The notes under the pieces are model-generated. The model saw only the letters and a program-made list of their open reading frames with translations. It ran no database searches and was not told where the DNA came from. From Nocardioides thalensis (GTDB taxonomy: Bacteria > Actinomycetota > Actinomycetes > Propionibacteriales > Nocardioidaceae), in the NCBI RefSeq assembly GCF_013410655.1, contig NZ_JACCFP010000001.1:2069501-2133500 (forward strand): a stretch of DNA of 64,000 bases, read 5' to 3'. Position numbers and translations under genes: made by a program. Of this stretch, positions 54,286 to 63,673 are shown one piece after another (the first letter of the stretch is position 1; each line of letters begins with the position of its first letter).

Positions 54286-56040
54286 ATGTCGAGCATGGGT
54301 GACGGTGCCTCGGGTTCGCCGAGCCGCGAGGAGCTCCAGGAGCAAGTCCACTACCTCGAGTCGGAGGTGCACGACCTCCGGTTCCGGCTGGCCGAAGCGC
54401 CCGGCGGGCAGGCGCGCGCGCTCGAGCTCCGGCTCTCCGACGCGCAGCGCTCCCTCGCCTCGGTCACCGCGCAGAACGAGCGGCTCGCCAGCACCCTCCG
54501 CGAGGCGCGCGAGCAGATCCTCAAGCTGAAGGAGGAGGTCGACCGGCTGGCCCAGCCGCCCGCCGGCTTCGGCACGTTCCTCCAGCGCAACGACGACGAC
54601 ACGGTCGACATCCACACCGGTGGTCGCAAGCTGCGGGTGAGCGTCAGCCCCAACGTCGACCTCGACACCCTGCGCCGCGGCCAGGAGGTCATGCTCAACG
54701 AGGCGCTCAACGTGGTCGCGGCGTTCGACTACGAGACGGTGGGCGAGGTCGTCATGTTCAAGGAGCTGCTCGCCGACGGCGAGCGGGTCCTGGTGATCGC
54801 CAACGCCGACGAGGAGCGCGTCGTTCGGCTCGCCGAGCCGCTGGTCGGCCAGCCGCTGCGTGCCGGTGACTCCCTCCTGCTCGACGCGCGCGCCGGCTAC
54901 GTCTACGAGCGGGTCCCGAAGTCGGAGGTCGAGGAGCTCGTCCTCGAAGAGGTCCCCGACATCACCTACGAGACGATCGGCGGCCTCGGCAACCAGATCG
55001 AGATGATCCAGGACGCCGTCGAGCTGCCCTACCTCTATCCCGACCTGTTCGCCGAGCACGAGCTCAAGCCGCCGAAAGGCATCCTGCTCTACGGCCCGCC
55101 GGGCTGCGGCAAGACGCTGATCGCCAAGGCCGTCGCCAACTCGCTGGCCAAGAAGGTCGCGGCGAAGACGGGCTCCGAGGGCAAGTCCTACTTCCTCAAC
55201 ATCAAGGGCCCCGAGCTGCTCAACAAGTACGTCGGCGAGACCGAGCGCCACATCCGCCTGGTCTTCCAGCGCGCCCGCGAGAAGGCGTCGACCGGAACGC
55301 CGGTCATCGTGTTCTTCGACGAGATGGACTCGCTGTTCAGGACCCGCGGCTCCGGCGTCTCCTCCGACGTCGAGAACACGATCGTCCCGCAGCTGCTCAG
55401 CGAGATCGACGGCGTGGAGCTGCTCGAGAACGTGCTCGTGATCGGCGCGTCCAACCGCGAGGACATGATCGACCCGGCGATCCTGCGCCCGGGCCGGCTC
55501 GACGTGAAGATCAAGATCGAGCGTCCCGACGCCGAGGCCGCGCGCGACATCTTCAGCAAGTACCTCACGCCCAACCTGCCGCTGCACGCCGACGACCTCC
55601 GCGAGTTCGGCGGCGACCGTGCCGACTGCGCCGCGGGCATGATCCGGGCCGCGGTGGAGCGGATGTACACCGAGACCGAGGAGAACCGCTTCCTGGAGGT
55701 CACCTACGCCAACGGTGACAAGGAGGTCCTCTACTTCAAGGACTTCAACTCCGGCGCGATGATCCAGAACATCGTCGACCGCGCGAAGAAGATGGCCATC
55801 AAGGACTTCCTCGAGCACGACCAGAAGGGTCTGCGGGTCTCGCACCTGCTCCAGGCCTGCGTCGACGAGTTCAAGGAGAACGAGGACCTGCCCAACACGA
55901 CCAACCCCGACGACTGGGCGCGGATCTCGGGCAAGAAGGGCGAGCGGATCGTGTTCATCCGCACGCTCATCACCGGCAAGCAGGGCACCGAGCCCGGCCG
56001 CTCGATCGACACCGTCTCGAACACCGGGCAGTACCTGTAG
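54286..56040 (+). CDS. arc: Proteasome-associated AAA+ unfoldase ARC/Mpa
   Basis: A 584-residue ring ATPase (Mpa in mycobacteria) that recognises Pup on tagged proteins and threads them into the 20S proteasome. N-terminal coiled coil about 10-85 binds Pup, then two OB domains (about 90-235), then the AAA domain with Walker A GPPGCGKT (270-277), Walker B FFDEMDS, and LRPGRLDVK. The C terminus TGQYL is the gate-opening motif that docks into the proteasome alpha ring. ATG 54286 has GGGAGG nine bases upstream; an in-frame GTG two codons earlier is too close to the ribosome site. Confidence 0.95.
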   Translation: MSSMGDGASGSPSREELQEQVHYLESEVHDLRFRLAEAPGGQARALELRLSDAQRSLASVTAQNERLASTLREAREQILKLKEEVDRLAQPPAGFGTFLQRNDDDTVDIHTGGRKLRVSVSPNVDLDTLRRGQEVMLNEALNVVAAFDYETVGEVVMFKELLADGERVLVIANADEERVVRLAEPLVGQPLRAGDSLLLDARAGYVYERVPKSEVEELVLEEVPDITYETIGGLGNQIEMIQDAVELPYLYPDLFAEHELKPPKGILLYGPPGCGKTLIAKAVANSLAKKVAAKTGSEGKSYFLNIKGPELLNKYVGETERHIRLVFQRAREKASTGTPVIVFFDEMDSLFRTRGSGVSSDVENTIVPQLLSEIDGVELLENVLVIGASNREDMIDPAILRPGRLDVKIKIERPDAEAARDIFSKYLTPNLPLHADDLREFGGDRADCAAGMIRAAVERMYTETEENRFLEVTYANGDKEVLYFKDFNSGAMIQNIVDRAKKMAIKDFLEHDQKGLRVSHLLQACVDEFKENEDLPNTTNPDDWARISGKKGERIVFIRTLITGKQGTEPGRSIDTVSNTGQYL

Positions 56041-56048
56041 GCCGCGCG

Positions 56049-56081
56049 TCCGGGGACCCGCGCACGTGGCGGGTCCCCGGA
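56049..56081. terminator. Bidirectional hairpin terminator between ARC and the methyltransferase gene
   Basis: TCCGGGGACCCGC (56049-56061) and GCGGGTCCCCGGA (56069-56081) are perfectly complementary over 13 bases with loop GCACGTG. It lies between two convergent genes, so it can serve both. There is no clear U-tract on either side. Confidence 0.75.
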
Positions 56082-56087
56082 GCGTGG

Positions 56088-57164
56088 TCAGCCCGTGGCC
56101 TCGATCAGCAGGTTGTACGGCGCCCGCGCCGCGACGCGTGCGTCGGTGAACCCCGCGTCGCGGAACACCTCGAGCAGCCGCGCCGGTCCCGCCTGCGCAC
56201 CGAGCGCCGCGCCACCCTGCGCGATGCTGTTGGGCACGCACAGGCACGAGCTCGCCGCGAAGTAGGTGAGGGCGACCGGGCTGCCGACCGCCTCCTCCAG
56301 CGTGTCGGCGGCGGCGGGCTCGACGGCGAAGATCCGTCCTCCCGGGGCGAGGTGACGCCGGGCGTGCTGGAGGGCACCGACCGGGTCGCCGAGGTCGTGG
56401 AGGGAGTCGAAGAAGCAGATCAGGTCGTACTCCCCGTCGTAGGACGTCGCGTCGGCGACCCGGAAGCCGACCCGGTCGCCCACGCCGGCCTCGGCGGCGG
56501 CAGCGACGGCCCGCCGGACGGACTCGTCGTGGTAGTCCACGCCGGTGAAGGTCGACCGCGGGAACGCCCCGGCCATCACGATGTCGGCCGTCCCGAGGCC
56601 GCACCCGACGTCGAGCACGCGCAGGCCGGCCCCGAGCGACTCCTCGAGCCCCTCGACGGCCGGGATCCACTCCTGGACGAGGGTGCTCCGGTACTGGGTG
56701 CCGAAGAACCGGTCGACGCCCGCGTAGAGACGGGCGTCGTGCTCGTGCCAGCCGACGCCCTCGCCGGTCGCGTAGGCGTGGGCGAGCTGGTCGGCAGCGG
56801 CCCACACGGCCGAGATCACCTCGAAGCCGGCGATGCCGGAGGCGGGCGTGTCCTCGTCGGCGAGGACCAGCGCCTTCTCGACCGGCAGGGCGAAGGAGCC
56901 GCTGGCGGCGTCGTAGTCGACGTAGCCGATCGCGGCCTGGGTCGAGAGCCACTCGCGGAGGTAGCGCTCGGAGAGGCCGCACCGCTCGGCGAGCTCCGCG
57001 GAGGTGAACCGGGCGCCGGCGGCGAGCGCACGCCAGATGCCGAGGCGGTCGCCGAGGTAGACGAGCACGCCGTTGTAGGCGGCCGCGCGGTCGATCGCGA
57101 CCTTGGTCGCGAAGGCCTCGAGCGCCTCGAGGTCGGGCGCCGTCGCGTCGATGGTGGTGGTCAT
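56088..57164 (-). CDS. SAM-dependent methyltransferase with N-terminal winged helix
   Basis: A 358-residue class I methyltransferase. An N-terminal helical/winged domain (residues 20-90; GVLVYLGDRLGIWRALAAG, FTSAELAERCGLSERYLREWLSTQAAIGYV) precedes the Rossmann domain with LRVLDVGCGLGTADIVMAG and DLICFFDSLHDLGDPVGALQH. It resembles O-methyltransferase-like proteins such as Rv2258c. Ribosome site AAGGGAAG precedes the ATG. It is divergent from the PIG-L gene across a 147-base region containing direct repeats. Substrate unknown. Confidence 0.82.
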   Translation of the reverse strand: MTTTIDATAPDLEALEAFATKVAIDRAAAYNGVLVYLGDRLGIWRALAAGARFTSAELAERCGLSERYLREWLSTQAAIGYVDYDAASGSFALPVEKALVLADEDTPASGIAGFEVISAVWAAADQLAHAYATGEGVGWHEHDARLYAGVDRFFGTQYRSTLVQEWIPAVEGLEESLGAGLRVLDVGCGLGTADIVMAGAFPRSTFTGVDYHDESVRRAVAAAAEAGVGDRVGFRVADATSYDGEYDLICFFDSLHDLGDPVGALQHARRHLAPGGRIFAVEPAAADTLEEAVGSPVALTYFAASSCLCVPNSIAQGGAALGAQAGPARLLEVFRDAGFTDARVAARAPYNLLIEATG

Positions 57165-57269
57165 GGGACTTCCCTTCGGTGCAGCCGCACCCGGCGGGTG
57201 CGGTCGTGGGACCACCGTCGCGACCGGTCCTCGCACCGCGCTGTCATCGCCGCCCCGCCGACCTCGGCG

Positions 57270-57289
57270 CCGTGACAGGGCCGTGACAG
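57270..57289. promoter_or_regulatory. Two direct repeats with 11-bp period, candidate SARP binding site
   Basis: CCGTGACAG occurs at 57270-57278 and 57281-57289, one helical turn apart, and CTGTCA in the opposite sense at 57241-57246. A -10-like GAGCCT (57300-57305) follows and the PIG-L ATG is six bases later. Heptameric direct repeats in 11-bp steps over the -35 region are the known target form of SARP activators, and a SARP gene lies just downstream. A 12-base palindrome AGCGGATCCGCT (57288-57299) overlaps. Confidence 0.5.
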
Positions 57290-57311
57290 CGGATCCGCTG
57301 AGCCTGGGTGC

Positions 57312-58061
57312 ATGAGGACCGAGGAACTGCCCACGACGATCCCGATCGGCGCCGACGAGGTCGGGCTGCTCGGCACCGTGCTCACCGTGTGGGCGCACCC
57401 CGACGACGAGACCTATCTCGCCGGCGGGCTGCTGGCGGCGCTCGCTGACGCCGGACAGCGTGCCGTCTGCGTCACCGCGACCAGGGGAGAGGCGGCGGAC
57501 CCGGGTGCGACGCCCGGCGAGCGCGCCGCGCTGGGACGGACCCGGACCGAGGAGCTGCACCGCGCGCTCGCCGGCCTCGGCGTCACCGAGCACCACTGGC
57601 TCGACCTCCCCGACGGGCGGTGCGCCGAGATCGACCCGGCCGTCCCGGTCGCCTGCCTGCGCGCGGTGCTCGACGAGGTGCGCCCGGACACGGTCGTGGC
57701 GTTCGGCCCCGACGGCGTCACCGGCCATCCCGACCACCGCGCCGTCGCCGGCTGGGTGGTCGACGCGCTGGCGGGCTGGTCCGGCAGGCCCACGCTCCTG
57801 CACCCGGTCGTGCTGGCCGAGAACGTGGGGCGCGACCGCGCGCTGGACGAGGACTTCGGGGTCTACGAGCTCGGGCGCCCGCGGGTGTGCTCGATGGCCG
57901 AGGTGACCGTCCACCTCGACCTCGCCGGGCCGCTGCTCGACCGCAAGGTCGCGGCTCTGGCCGCGCAGGCCTCGCAGACGGCCGGGCTGGTGGCTGCGGT
58001 CGGACCGGACCGCTTCCGCGAGTGGGTGCGCTTCGAGACCCTCGCGGTACCCCTGGAGTAG
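57312..58061 (+). CDS. PIG-L/LmbE-family zinc deacetylase
   Basis: A 249-residue LmbE-like amidase/deacetylase. The zinc motif AHPDDE (28-33) and the distal GHPDHRAV (third ligand) are intact. Family members include MshB and Mca of mycothiol metabolism and deacetylases of sugar-containing natural products. It is not in the usual mshB context, so the substrate is open. It probably has a leaderless mRNA and lies downstream of SARP-like repeats, 46 bases before the regulator gene itself. Confidence 0.85.
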   Translation: MRTEELPTTIPIGADEVGLLGTVLTVWAHPDDETYLAGGLLAALADAGQRAVCVTATRGEAADPGATPGERAALGRTRTEELHRALAGLGVTEHHWLDLPDGRCAEIDPAVPVACLRAVLDEVRPDTVVAFGPDGVTGHPDHRAVAGWVVDALAGWSGRPTLLHPVVLAENVGRDRALDEDFGVYELGRPRVCSMAEVTVHLDLAGPLLDRKVAALAAQASQTAGLVAAVGPDRFREWVRFETLAVPLE

Positions 58062-58107
58062 TGGAAATCCGGTGTCGGTCGCCCTCCGGCTCGGGCATCG
58101 TGACCGT

Positions 58108-61071
58108 GTGTCCGAGCACGAGCCGTCTCTCCCCGCACTGCGCGTCGACGTGCTCGGCCCGCTGGCACTCCGGGTGGGACCGGCTCCGGTCGCCGTGCCC
58201 GGCGGCCGGCGGCGGGCGCTGCTCGCGGTGCTGGCCCTGGACGCCGGCCGAGCGGTCGGCGCCGAGAGGCTCATCGACGCCCTGTGGCCCGAGGATCCAC
58301 CCGACAACGCCGTGCAGGCGCTCTACAACCACGTCTCCCGGCTGCGTGGTCACCTCGGGCCGCTCGCCGGGCGGATCCAGCGGAGCGGTTCGGGCTACGC
58401 GCTCCGGCTCGAGCCGGAGGAGCTCGACGTCGACGAGGCCCGCAGTCTCGCCGCCGAGGTCGGGAACGCCGCCCGCACGCCGGCGGAGAGGGTCGCCCTC
58501 GCCCGGAGCGCCCTGGCACTGTGGCGTGGTCCCGCGCTCGAGGAGTTCCGGGCCGTCCCGGCCCTGGAGGTGCAGTCGGTGGCGCTCGACGAGCTCCGCC
58601 TCCGGCTTGTCGACGACCTGATCGCGGCCCGCCTCGCGGCCGGCGAGCCCGACGTGGTCGCGGATGCGGCGCGTGCCGCCGCGGCAGAGCCGCTGCGCGA
58701 GTCCACCGCGGTCCTCCACGTCCGTTCCCTCGCCGCGGACGGCCGGACCTCGGACGCCATGGCCGCGGCGCGGGCGTTCCGGCGGAGGCTGGCGGAGGAG
58801 ACCGGGCTCGACCCGGGCCCCGCCTTCGCCGACCTCGAGCAGGCCGTCGCCACCGGCGCCCTCGGCGCACCCCTCCGATCGGGACAGGTGGGCGCGTCAC
58901 TCGTCCGCCGCCCCCTGCCCAGCCCCGACGTCCCCCTCGTCGGGCGGCAGCACGAGCGGGCCGAGGTGGTCCGCCTGCTGGCGGGCCACCGACTGGTCAC
59001 GATCGCCGGGCCGGGCGGGGTCGGCAAGACCTCGCTCGCCCTCGACGTCGCCGCTGGCCCGGGCGACGACGCGGACGTCGCGGTCGTGGACCTAGCGGCG
59101 GTCGACCGCGCCGAGCGCCTGTGCCAGGCGGTCGCCAGCTCCCTCGGGCTGCGCCTCGACGGCGAGATCGGGCCGGCGGACGTCGCCCGCGGGATCGGCG
59201 ACCGGCCGATGCTTCTCGTTCTCGACAACTGCGAGCACGTCGCCGAGGCCTGCCGGAGCCTCGCGGACGCGATCACGCGCACGACTGCAGCGGTCCGCGT
59301 GCTCGCCACCTCCCGGGCGCCCCTCCACGCGCCGGGGGAGTACGTCGTCCGCCTCCAGCCGCTGCCCGTCCCGCGGGACGCCGGGGACCTCGACGCCTTC
59401 CGGCGGCAGCCGGGTGTGCGCGCGTTCGTCGAGCACGCCCGCCGCCGCGCCCCCGGCTACGAGGTCACCGCGGCCGACGCCGACCACCTGGTGGAGGTGC
59501 TGCACCGGCTCGACGGGCTGCCGCTCGGGATCGAGCTCGCCGCCCGCCAGGTCGCCGTCATGCCGTTGAGCGACGTGCGCGACCGCCTCGACCGCGCTCT
59601 CGACCTCGCCACCGGCGAGGCCCGGGCGGGAGACGGGCGCCAGGGCACGCTGCGGGCGACCATCGCGTCGTCGTACCGCCTCCTGGCCGAGAGCGACCGT
59701 GCGCTCCTGCGGGCGCTGGCGCCGTTCCCGGGCGGGGCCGACCTCGACACCCTGGAGGCGGTCGCGGCCGACGTGCGCGTGCCGGGGGACCCCGTGGACG
59801 CGGTGCACCGGCTCGTCGACGCGTCGCTCCTTGTCGCCGACCCCGCAGGCGGGCGGTTCCGGCTGCTGTTCACCGTGCGCGCGTTCCTGCACGACGAGCT
59901 GCGCGAGCGCGGCGACCTAGCCACGGCCGAGACCAGGTTCCTCGACCGGTGCCTCGCGATCGCGCGTGACGTCGGGGTGCGCATCCTCGGGCAGGAGGAA
60001 GCCGCCATGGACCGGCGGCTGCGCACCGAGCTCGACAACCTGCGGGCCGCCCGCGACCTCGCGCGGGCCCACGGGCGTGACGACGTCCGCATCGGCCTCA
60101 CCCTCGCGCTCGACGAGGGCTGCATCTGGCGCGACCTGCGGGAGCCCTGGACCTGGGCGTTGGAGCTGGCCGCGGATCCCGGTCTCGACGGGCACCCGGA
60201 CCAGGCCCAGGTGCTCGGTGCGGCCGCCGAGGCGGCCCGGCTGACCGGGGAGCTCGACCTGGCGCAGGAGCTGGCGGAGCGCGCCATGGAGGTGGCGGGC
60301 GCCGACCCCGCGCCGGCACGGGTGAGCGGGGCGCTGCGCGCCCTCGGGTCGGTCGCGCACTTCCGCGGCGACTTCGACCGCGCGCGGGACCTCTGGGAGC
60401 GCTCGGGCCAGGGACGCGAGGTCGAGTCGGGCGCGTGGCTGGCGTCGGCCGCACTCGCGGCGTCGTACGGCGGGCACGCGGAGCAGGCGCGGCGGATGCT
60501 CGACCGCGCCAACGAGCTGATCGCTCGCAACCGCTGCGGCTCCCACCTCGCCTTCGCGGCCTACGTCGAGGGGGAGCTGAGAGCGGCGACGGACCCGGCC
60601 GCCGCGGTGTCGTTCTACGAGGACGCGATCGTGACGTCGAGGTCGGCGGGCACGGCGTTCGTGGCCGGGGTCGCCGGCGTCGCGCTGGCCTCGGCCCACA
60701 CCCGGCTCGGCGACACGCGCCGCGCGGCGACGGGCTTCGCCGACCTGCTGGACACGTGGCGGCGCAGCGGGCACACCACGCAGCTGTGGACGACCGCCCG
60801 CAACGCGGCCGGACTCCTCGTGGACGCCGGGCGGCACCGCACGGCGGCGCTGGTCCTCGTCGTGGCCGGGCGACAGCCGGGCGCCGCCGCGGTCGACGAC
60901 ACCATCGCCCGCACCAGCGGCCGCGTCTACGTGCCGGTGGAGGACGTGCTGCCGCCCGGCGAGCTCGACCTGGTCCGTGAGGAGGCCGCGCGGACCGACC
61001 CCGGACGGGTGATCGACCTGCTCCGCCACGAGCTCGCCGACCTGGCGGCCGCGCCCGGAGCGGACGCGTAG
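58108..61071 (+). CDS. SARP-type transcriptional regulator with NB-ARC/AAA and TPR regions
   Basis: A 987-residue AfsR-like regulator. An OmpR-type winged helix (residues 8-95; GGRRRALLAVLALDAGRAVGAERLIDALWPEDPPDNAVQALYNHVSRLRGHL) and a bacterial transcriptional activation domain (about 100-245) form the SARP part. An ATPase region follows with P-loop AGPGGVGKTS (about 300-309) and LLVLDNCEH, then a long C-terminal helical region of TPR type (about 620-950). Its likely targets are the adjacent methyltransferase and PIG-L genes. GTG 58108 was chosen; a GTG 36 bases upstream is possible. Convergent with DUF1206, two bases apart. Confidence 0.82.
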   Translation: MSEHEPSLPALRVDVLGPLALRVGPAPVAVPGGRRRALLAVLALDAGRAVGAERLIDALWPEDPPDNAVQALYNHVSRLRGHLGPLAGRIQRSGSGYALRLEPEELDVDEARSLAAEVGNAARTPAERVALARSALALWRGPALEEFRAVPALEVQSVALDELRLRLVDDLIAARLAAGEPDVVADAARAAAAEPLRESTAVLHVRSLAADGRTSDAMAAARAFRRRLAEETGLDPGPAFADLEQAVATGALGAPLRSGQVGASLVRRPLPSPDVPLVGRQHERAEVVRLLAGHRLVTIAGPGGVGKTSLALDVAAGPGDDADVAVVDLAAVDRAERLCQAVASSLGLRLDGEIGPADVARGIGDRPMLLVLDNCEHVAEACRSLADAITRTTAAVRVLATSRAPLHAPGEYVVRLQPLPVPRDAGDLDAFRRQPGVRAFVEHARRRAPGYEVTAADADHLVEVLHRLDGLPLGIELAARQVAVMPLSDVRDRLDRALDLATGEARAGDGRQGTLRATIASSYRLLAESDRALLRALAPFPGGADLDTLEAVAADVRVPGDPVDAVHRLVDASLLVADPAGGRFRLLFTVRAFLHDELRERGDLATAETRFLDRCLAIARDVGVRILGQEEAAMDRRLRTELDNLRAARDLARAHGRDDVRIGLTLALDEGCIWRDLREPWTWALELAADPGLDGHPDQAQVLGAAAEAARLTGELDLAQELAERAMEVAGADPAPARVSGALRALGSVAHFRGDFDRARDLWERSGQGREVESGAWLASAALAASYGGHAEQARRMLDRANELIARNRCGSHLAFAAYVEGELRAATDPAAAVSFYEDAIVTSRSAGTAFVAGVAGVALASAHTRLGDTRRAATGFADLLDTWRRSGHTTQLWTTARNAAGLLVDAGRHRTAALVLVVAGRQPGAAAVDDTIARTSGRVYVPVEDVLPPGELDLVREEAARTDPGRVIDLLRHELADLAAAPGADA

Positions 61072-61073
61072 CG

Positions 61074-61880
61074 TCAGGCGCCGCGCAGGTACCACGCGCG
61101 GAACACGTGGTAGACCCCGTAGCAGGCGAGCCCGATCGCGACGACGAGCAGCAGCCACGGTCCGTAGGGCTCGTCCCGCAGGCGCACGATCGCCTGGTCG
61201 AGACCACCGGACTTGTCGGCGTCGTGGGTGAGCCCGGCCCACACGAAGAGTCCGCCGACCACGCCGAAGGCGGCTGCCCGGGTGACGTAGCCGGTGCGGG
61301 CGAGCGCCGTCACCAGGCTGCCGACGGTGCCGGTCTGCCCGTCGACCTCGAGGTCCTTGCGCCAGCGCCCGCTGAGGCCCTTGTAGGCACTGCCCAGGCC
61401 GACGCCGACGATCGCCACGCCGAGGGCGACCACCAGCGCGGGGCCCAGCGGCATCGACATCAGGTCCGCCGTCAGCCCGTCGCTGCCGCCGCCCCCGGAG
61501 TCGCCGAGCGCGGTCATCACGGCGAGCACCGCGAGCACGGCGAACACCGTCCCGCGCCCGGCCGAGGCCGCGCGGGCGCCCCAGCGCCGTACGCCCTCGT
61601 CGGACCGGTGGCCGCCGACCGCCTGGCACGCCTCCCACACGGCCAGGGCCGCCAGGCCGCCGGCGGCGAGCCAGAGGGACACGGCGCCCAGCGGCTGCTC
61701 GGCGATCTCGTGCAGCGCGCCCTGCCCCGACGCGCCGCCCTCCCGGTCGCCGAGTGCCAAGTGCCCCGCGAGCCACCCCACGAGCGCGTAGACGACGCCG
61801 TAGGCCGCCATCCCGAAGCGCGCCGGCCACTCGAGCGCGGGATGGTCCCGGGCTTCGCGCGCATCGGCGGCTGCGGTCAT
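61074..61880 (-). CDS. DUF1206 membrane protein
   Basis: A 268-residue protein with six membrane segments arranged as three repeats of two helices, each of the form G..ARGVVY/GYVTRAAAFGVVGGLF (here PARFGMAAYGVVYALVGWLA, GRGTVFAVLAVLAVM, TGYVTRAAAFGVVGGLFVWA). DUF1206 proteins are common in actinobacteria; function unknown. The strong ribosome site AAGGAGGAG precedes the ATG. It is divergent from dop. Confidence 0.83.
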   Translation of the reverse strand: MTAAADAREARDHPALEWPARFGMAAYGVVYALVGWLAGHLALGDREGGASGQGALHEIAEQPLGAVSLWLAAGGLAALAVWEACQAVGGHRSDEGVRRWGARAASAGRGTVFAVLAVLAVMTALGDSGGGGSDGLTADLMSMPLGPALVVALGVAIVGVGLGSAYKGLSGRWRKDLEVDGQTGTVGSLVTALARTGYVTRAAAFGVVGGLFVWAGLTHDADKSGGLDQAIVRLRDEPYGPWLLLVVAIGLACYGVYHVFRAWYLRGA

Positions 61881-61947
61881 GGGCTCCTCCTTGGTGCTCT
61901 GTCACTACCCAGCGGGCGCAGGAGCATCCACGCCGTAGTCTGGACGC

Positions 61948-63456
61948 ATGAGTGTGCGCCGAGTGATGGGCACCGAGGTCGAGTACGGCATCTCGGTCCA
62001 GGGACAGCCGACGGCCAACCCCATGGTCGCGTCGTCCCAGGTCGTCAACGCCTACGCCTCGGCGACGGTCCGCGCGCGGCGCGCCCGCTGGGACTTCGAG
62101 GAGGAGTCGCCGCTGCGCGACGCCCGCGGGTTCGACATGTCCCGCCAGATCGCCGACCCGACCCAGCTCACCGACGAGGACCTCGGCCTCGCCAACGTGA
62201 TCCTCACCAACGGCGCCCGCTTGTACGTCGACCACGCGCACCCGGAGTACTCCACGCCGGAGGTGGTGACGCCCCTCGACGCCGTCCGCTGGGACAAGGC
62301 GGGGGAGCTGGTGATGCTCGACGCCGCCAAGCTGGCCACGCAGCTGCCGGGCAACCCGTCGATCGTGCTCTACAAGAACAACACCGACAACAAGGGCGCG
62401 TCCTACGGCGCCCACGAGAACTACCTGATGCGGCGGTCGACGCCGTTCGCCGACATCGTCCGGCACCTCACGCCGTTCTTCGTCAGCCGTCAGGTGATCA
62501 CCGGCGCCGGTCGCGTCGGCCGGGGCCAGGACGGCCGCGACGAGGGCTTCCAGATCAGCCAGCGCGCCGACTTCTTCGAGGTCGAGGTGGGGCTCGAGAC
62601 GACGCTCAAGCGCCCGATCATCAACACCCGCGACGAGCCGCACGCCGACCCGGAGAAGTACCGCCGGCTGCACGTCATCATCGGCGACGCCAACCTGTCG
62701 GAGATCTCCACCTACCTCAAGATCGGCACCACCTCCCTGGTGCTGGCGATGATCGAGGACCGGTTCATCGGCCGCGACCTCACGGTCGACACGCCGGTGT
62801 CGTCGCTCCGCGCGCTCTCGCACGACCCGGGCCTCCAGCAGACGGTGACGCTCGCCGACGGCAGGAAGCTGACCGGCGTACAGCTCCAGCTCGAGTACCT
62901 CGACCTCGCCAAGAAGTACGTCGAGGACCGCCTCGGCACCGACGCCGACGAGCAGACGCTCGACGTGCTGGCACGGTGGGAGGACGTGCTCGACCGGCTC
63001 GAGCGCGACCCGATGTCCCTGGCCGATCAGCTCGACTGGGTCGCCAAGCTCAAGCTGCTCGAGCAGTACCGCTCCCGCGACGGCCTGGCCTGGGACGACG
63101 CCAAGCTCCAGCTCATCGACTACCAGTACTCCGACATCCGCCCGGAGAAGGGCCTCTACCACCGGCTGGTCAAGGCCGGCCGGATGCAGCGGCTGCTCAC
63201 CGACGACGTGGTCGAGGCGGCGATGCACGAGCCGCCGGTCGAGACCCGCGCCTACTTCCGGGGCCGCTGCCTGGACAAGTACGCCGCCCACGTCGCCGCC
63301 GCGTCGTGGGACTCGGTGATCTTCGACCTGCCGGGCCGGGAGTCGCTCCAGCGGGTGCCGACGATCGACCCGCTGCGTGGCAGCAAGGCGCACGTGGGCC
63401 ATCTCATCGACGAATCCGAGACCGCCGCCGAGCTGGTCGCTGCCCTGAGTCGGTAG
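61948..63456 (+). CDS. dop: Deamidase/depupylase of Pup
   Basis: A 502-residue carboxylate-amine-ligase-fold enzyme. The nucleotide/metal motif [10 protein letters not shown] is at 7-16, and the Dop-specific insertion loop ([26 protein letters not shown], about 38-63) that PafA lacks is present, which separates it from the ligase. It removes Pup from substrates and, for Pup ending in Gln, deamidates it. Since Pup here already ends in Glu, depupylation should be its only essential role. ATG 61948 is six bases after TAGTCT (61936-61941). Confidence 0.95.
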   Translation: MSVRRVMGTEVEYGISVQGQPTANPMVASSQVVNAYASATVRARRARWDFEEESPLRDARGFDMSRQIADPTQLTDEDLGLANVILTNGARLYVDHAHPEYSTPEVVTPLDAVRWDKAGELVMLDAAKLATQLPGNPSIVLYKNNTDNKGASYGAHENYLMRRSTPFADIVRHLTPFFVSRQVITGAGRVGRGQDGRDEGFQISQRADFFEVEVGLETTLKRPIINTRDEPHADPEKYRRLHVIIGDANLSEISTYLKIGTTSLVLAMIEDRFIGRDLTVDTPVSSLRALSHDPGLQQTVTLADGRKLTGVQLQLEYLDLAKKYVEDRLGTDADEQTLDVLARWEDVLDRLERDPMSLADQLDWVAKLKLLEQYRSRDGLAWDDAKLQLIDYQYSDIRPEKGLYHRLVKAGRMQRLLTDDVVEAAMHEPPVETRAYFRGRCLDKYAAHVAAASWDSVIFDLPGRESLQRVPTIDPLRGSKAHVGHLIDESETAAELVAALSR

Positions 63457-63475
63457 GGGTCGGTAGGGTTCAGTC

Positions 63476-63673
63476 ATGGCCCAGGAGCAGAAGCAGCCTC
63501 GCAAGTCCTCCGAGGAGGTCGAGGAGACCGAGGTCGCGCCCGAGGAGGGCGTGGCCGAGCGCAAGGAGGCGCTCGACGACGACGTCGACGCGATCCTCGA
63601 CGAGATCGACGACGTCCTCGAGTCCAACGCCGAGGACTTCGTGAAGTCCTTCATCCAGAAGGGTGGCGAGTGA
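63476..63673 (+). CDS. pup: Prokaryotic ubiquitin-like protein Pup, Gly-Gly-Glu C terminus
   Basis: A 65-residue, acidic, intrinsically disordered protein. The C-terminal helix [26 protein letters not shown] binds the ARC coiled coil, and FIQKGGE ends with Gly-Gly-Glu, the form PafA can ligate directly to lysines. Many actinobacteria have Gly-Gly-Gln and need Dop first. The ATG is six bases after TAGGGT (63464-63469), so a separate leaderless transcript within the operon is likely. Its stop overlaps the prcB start. Confidence 0.96.
   Translation: MAQEQKQPRKSSEEVEETEVAPEEGVAERKEALDDDVDAILDEIDDVLESNAEDFVKSFIQKGGE

Noticed and set aside
56088..61071. A full secondary-metabolite gene cluster around the SARP
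   Set aside because: Only a methyltransferase and a PIG-L deacetylase accompany it. No polyketide, peptide, terpene or RiPP core enzyme is present in the window.
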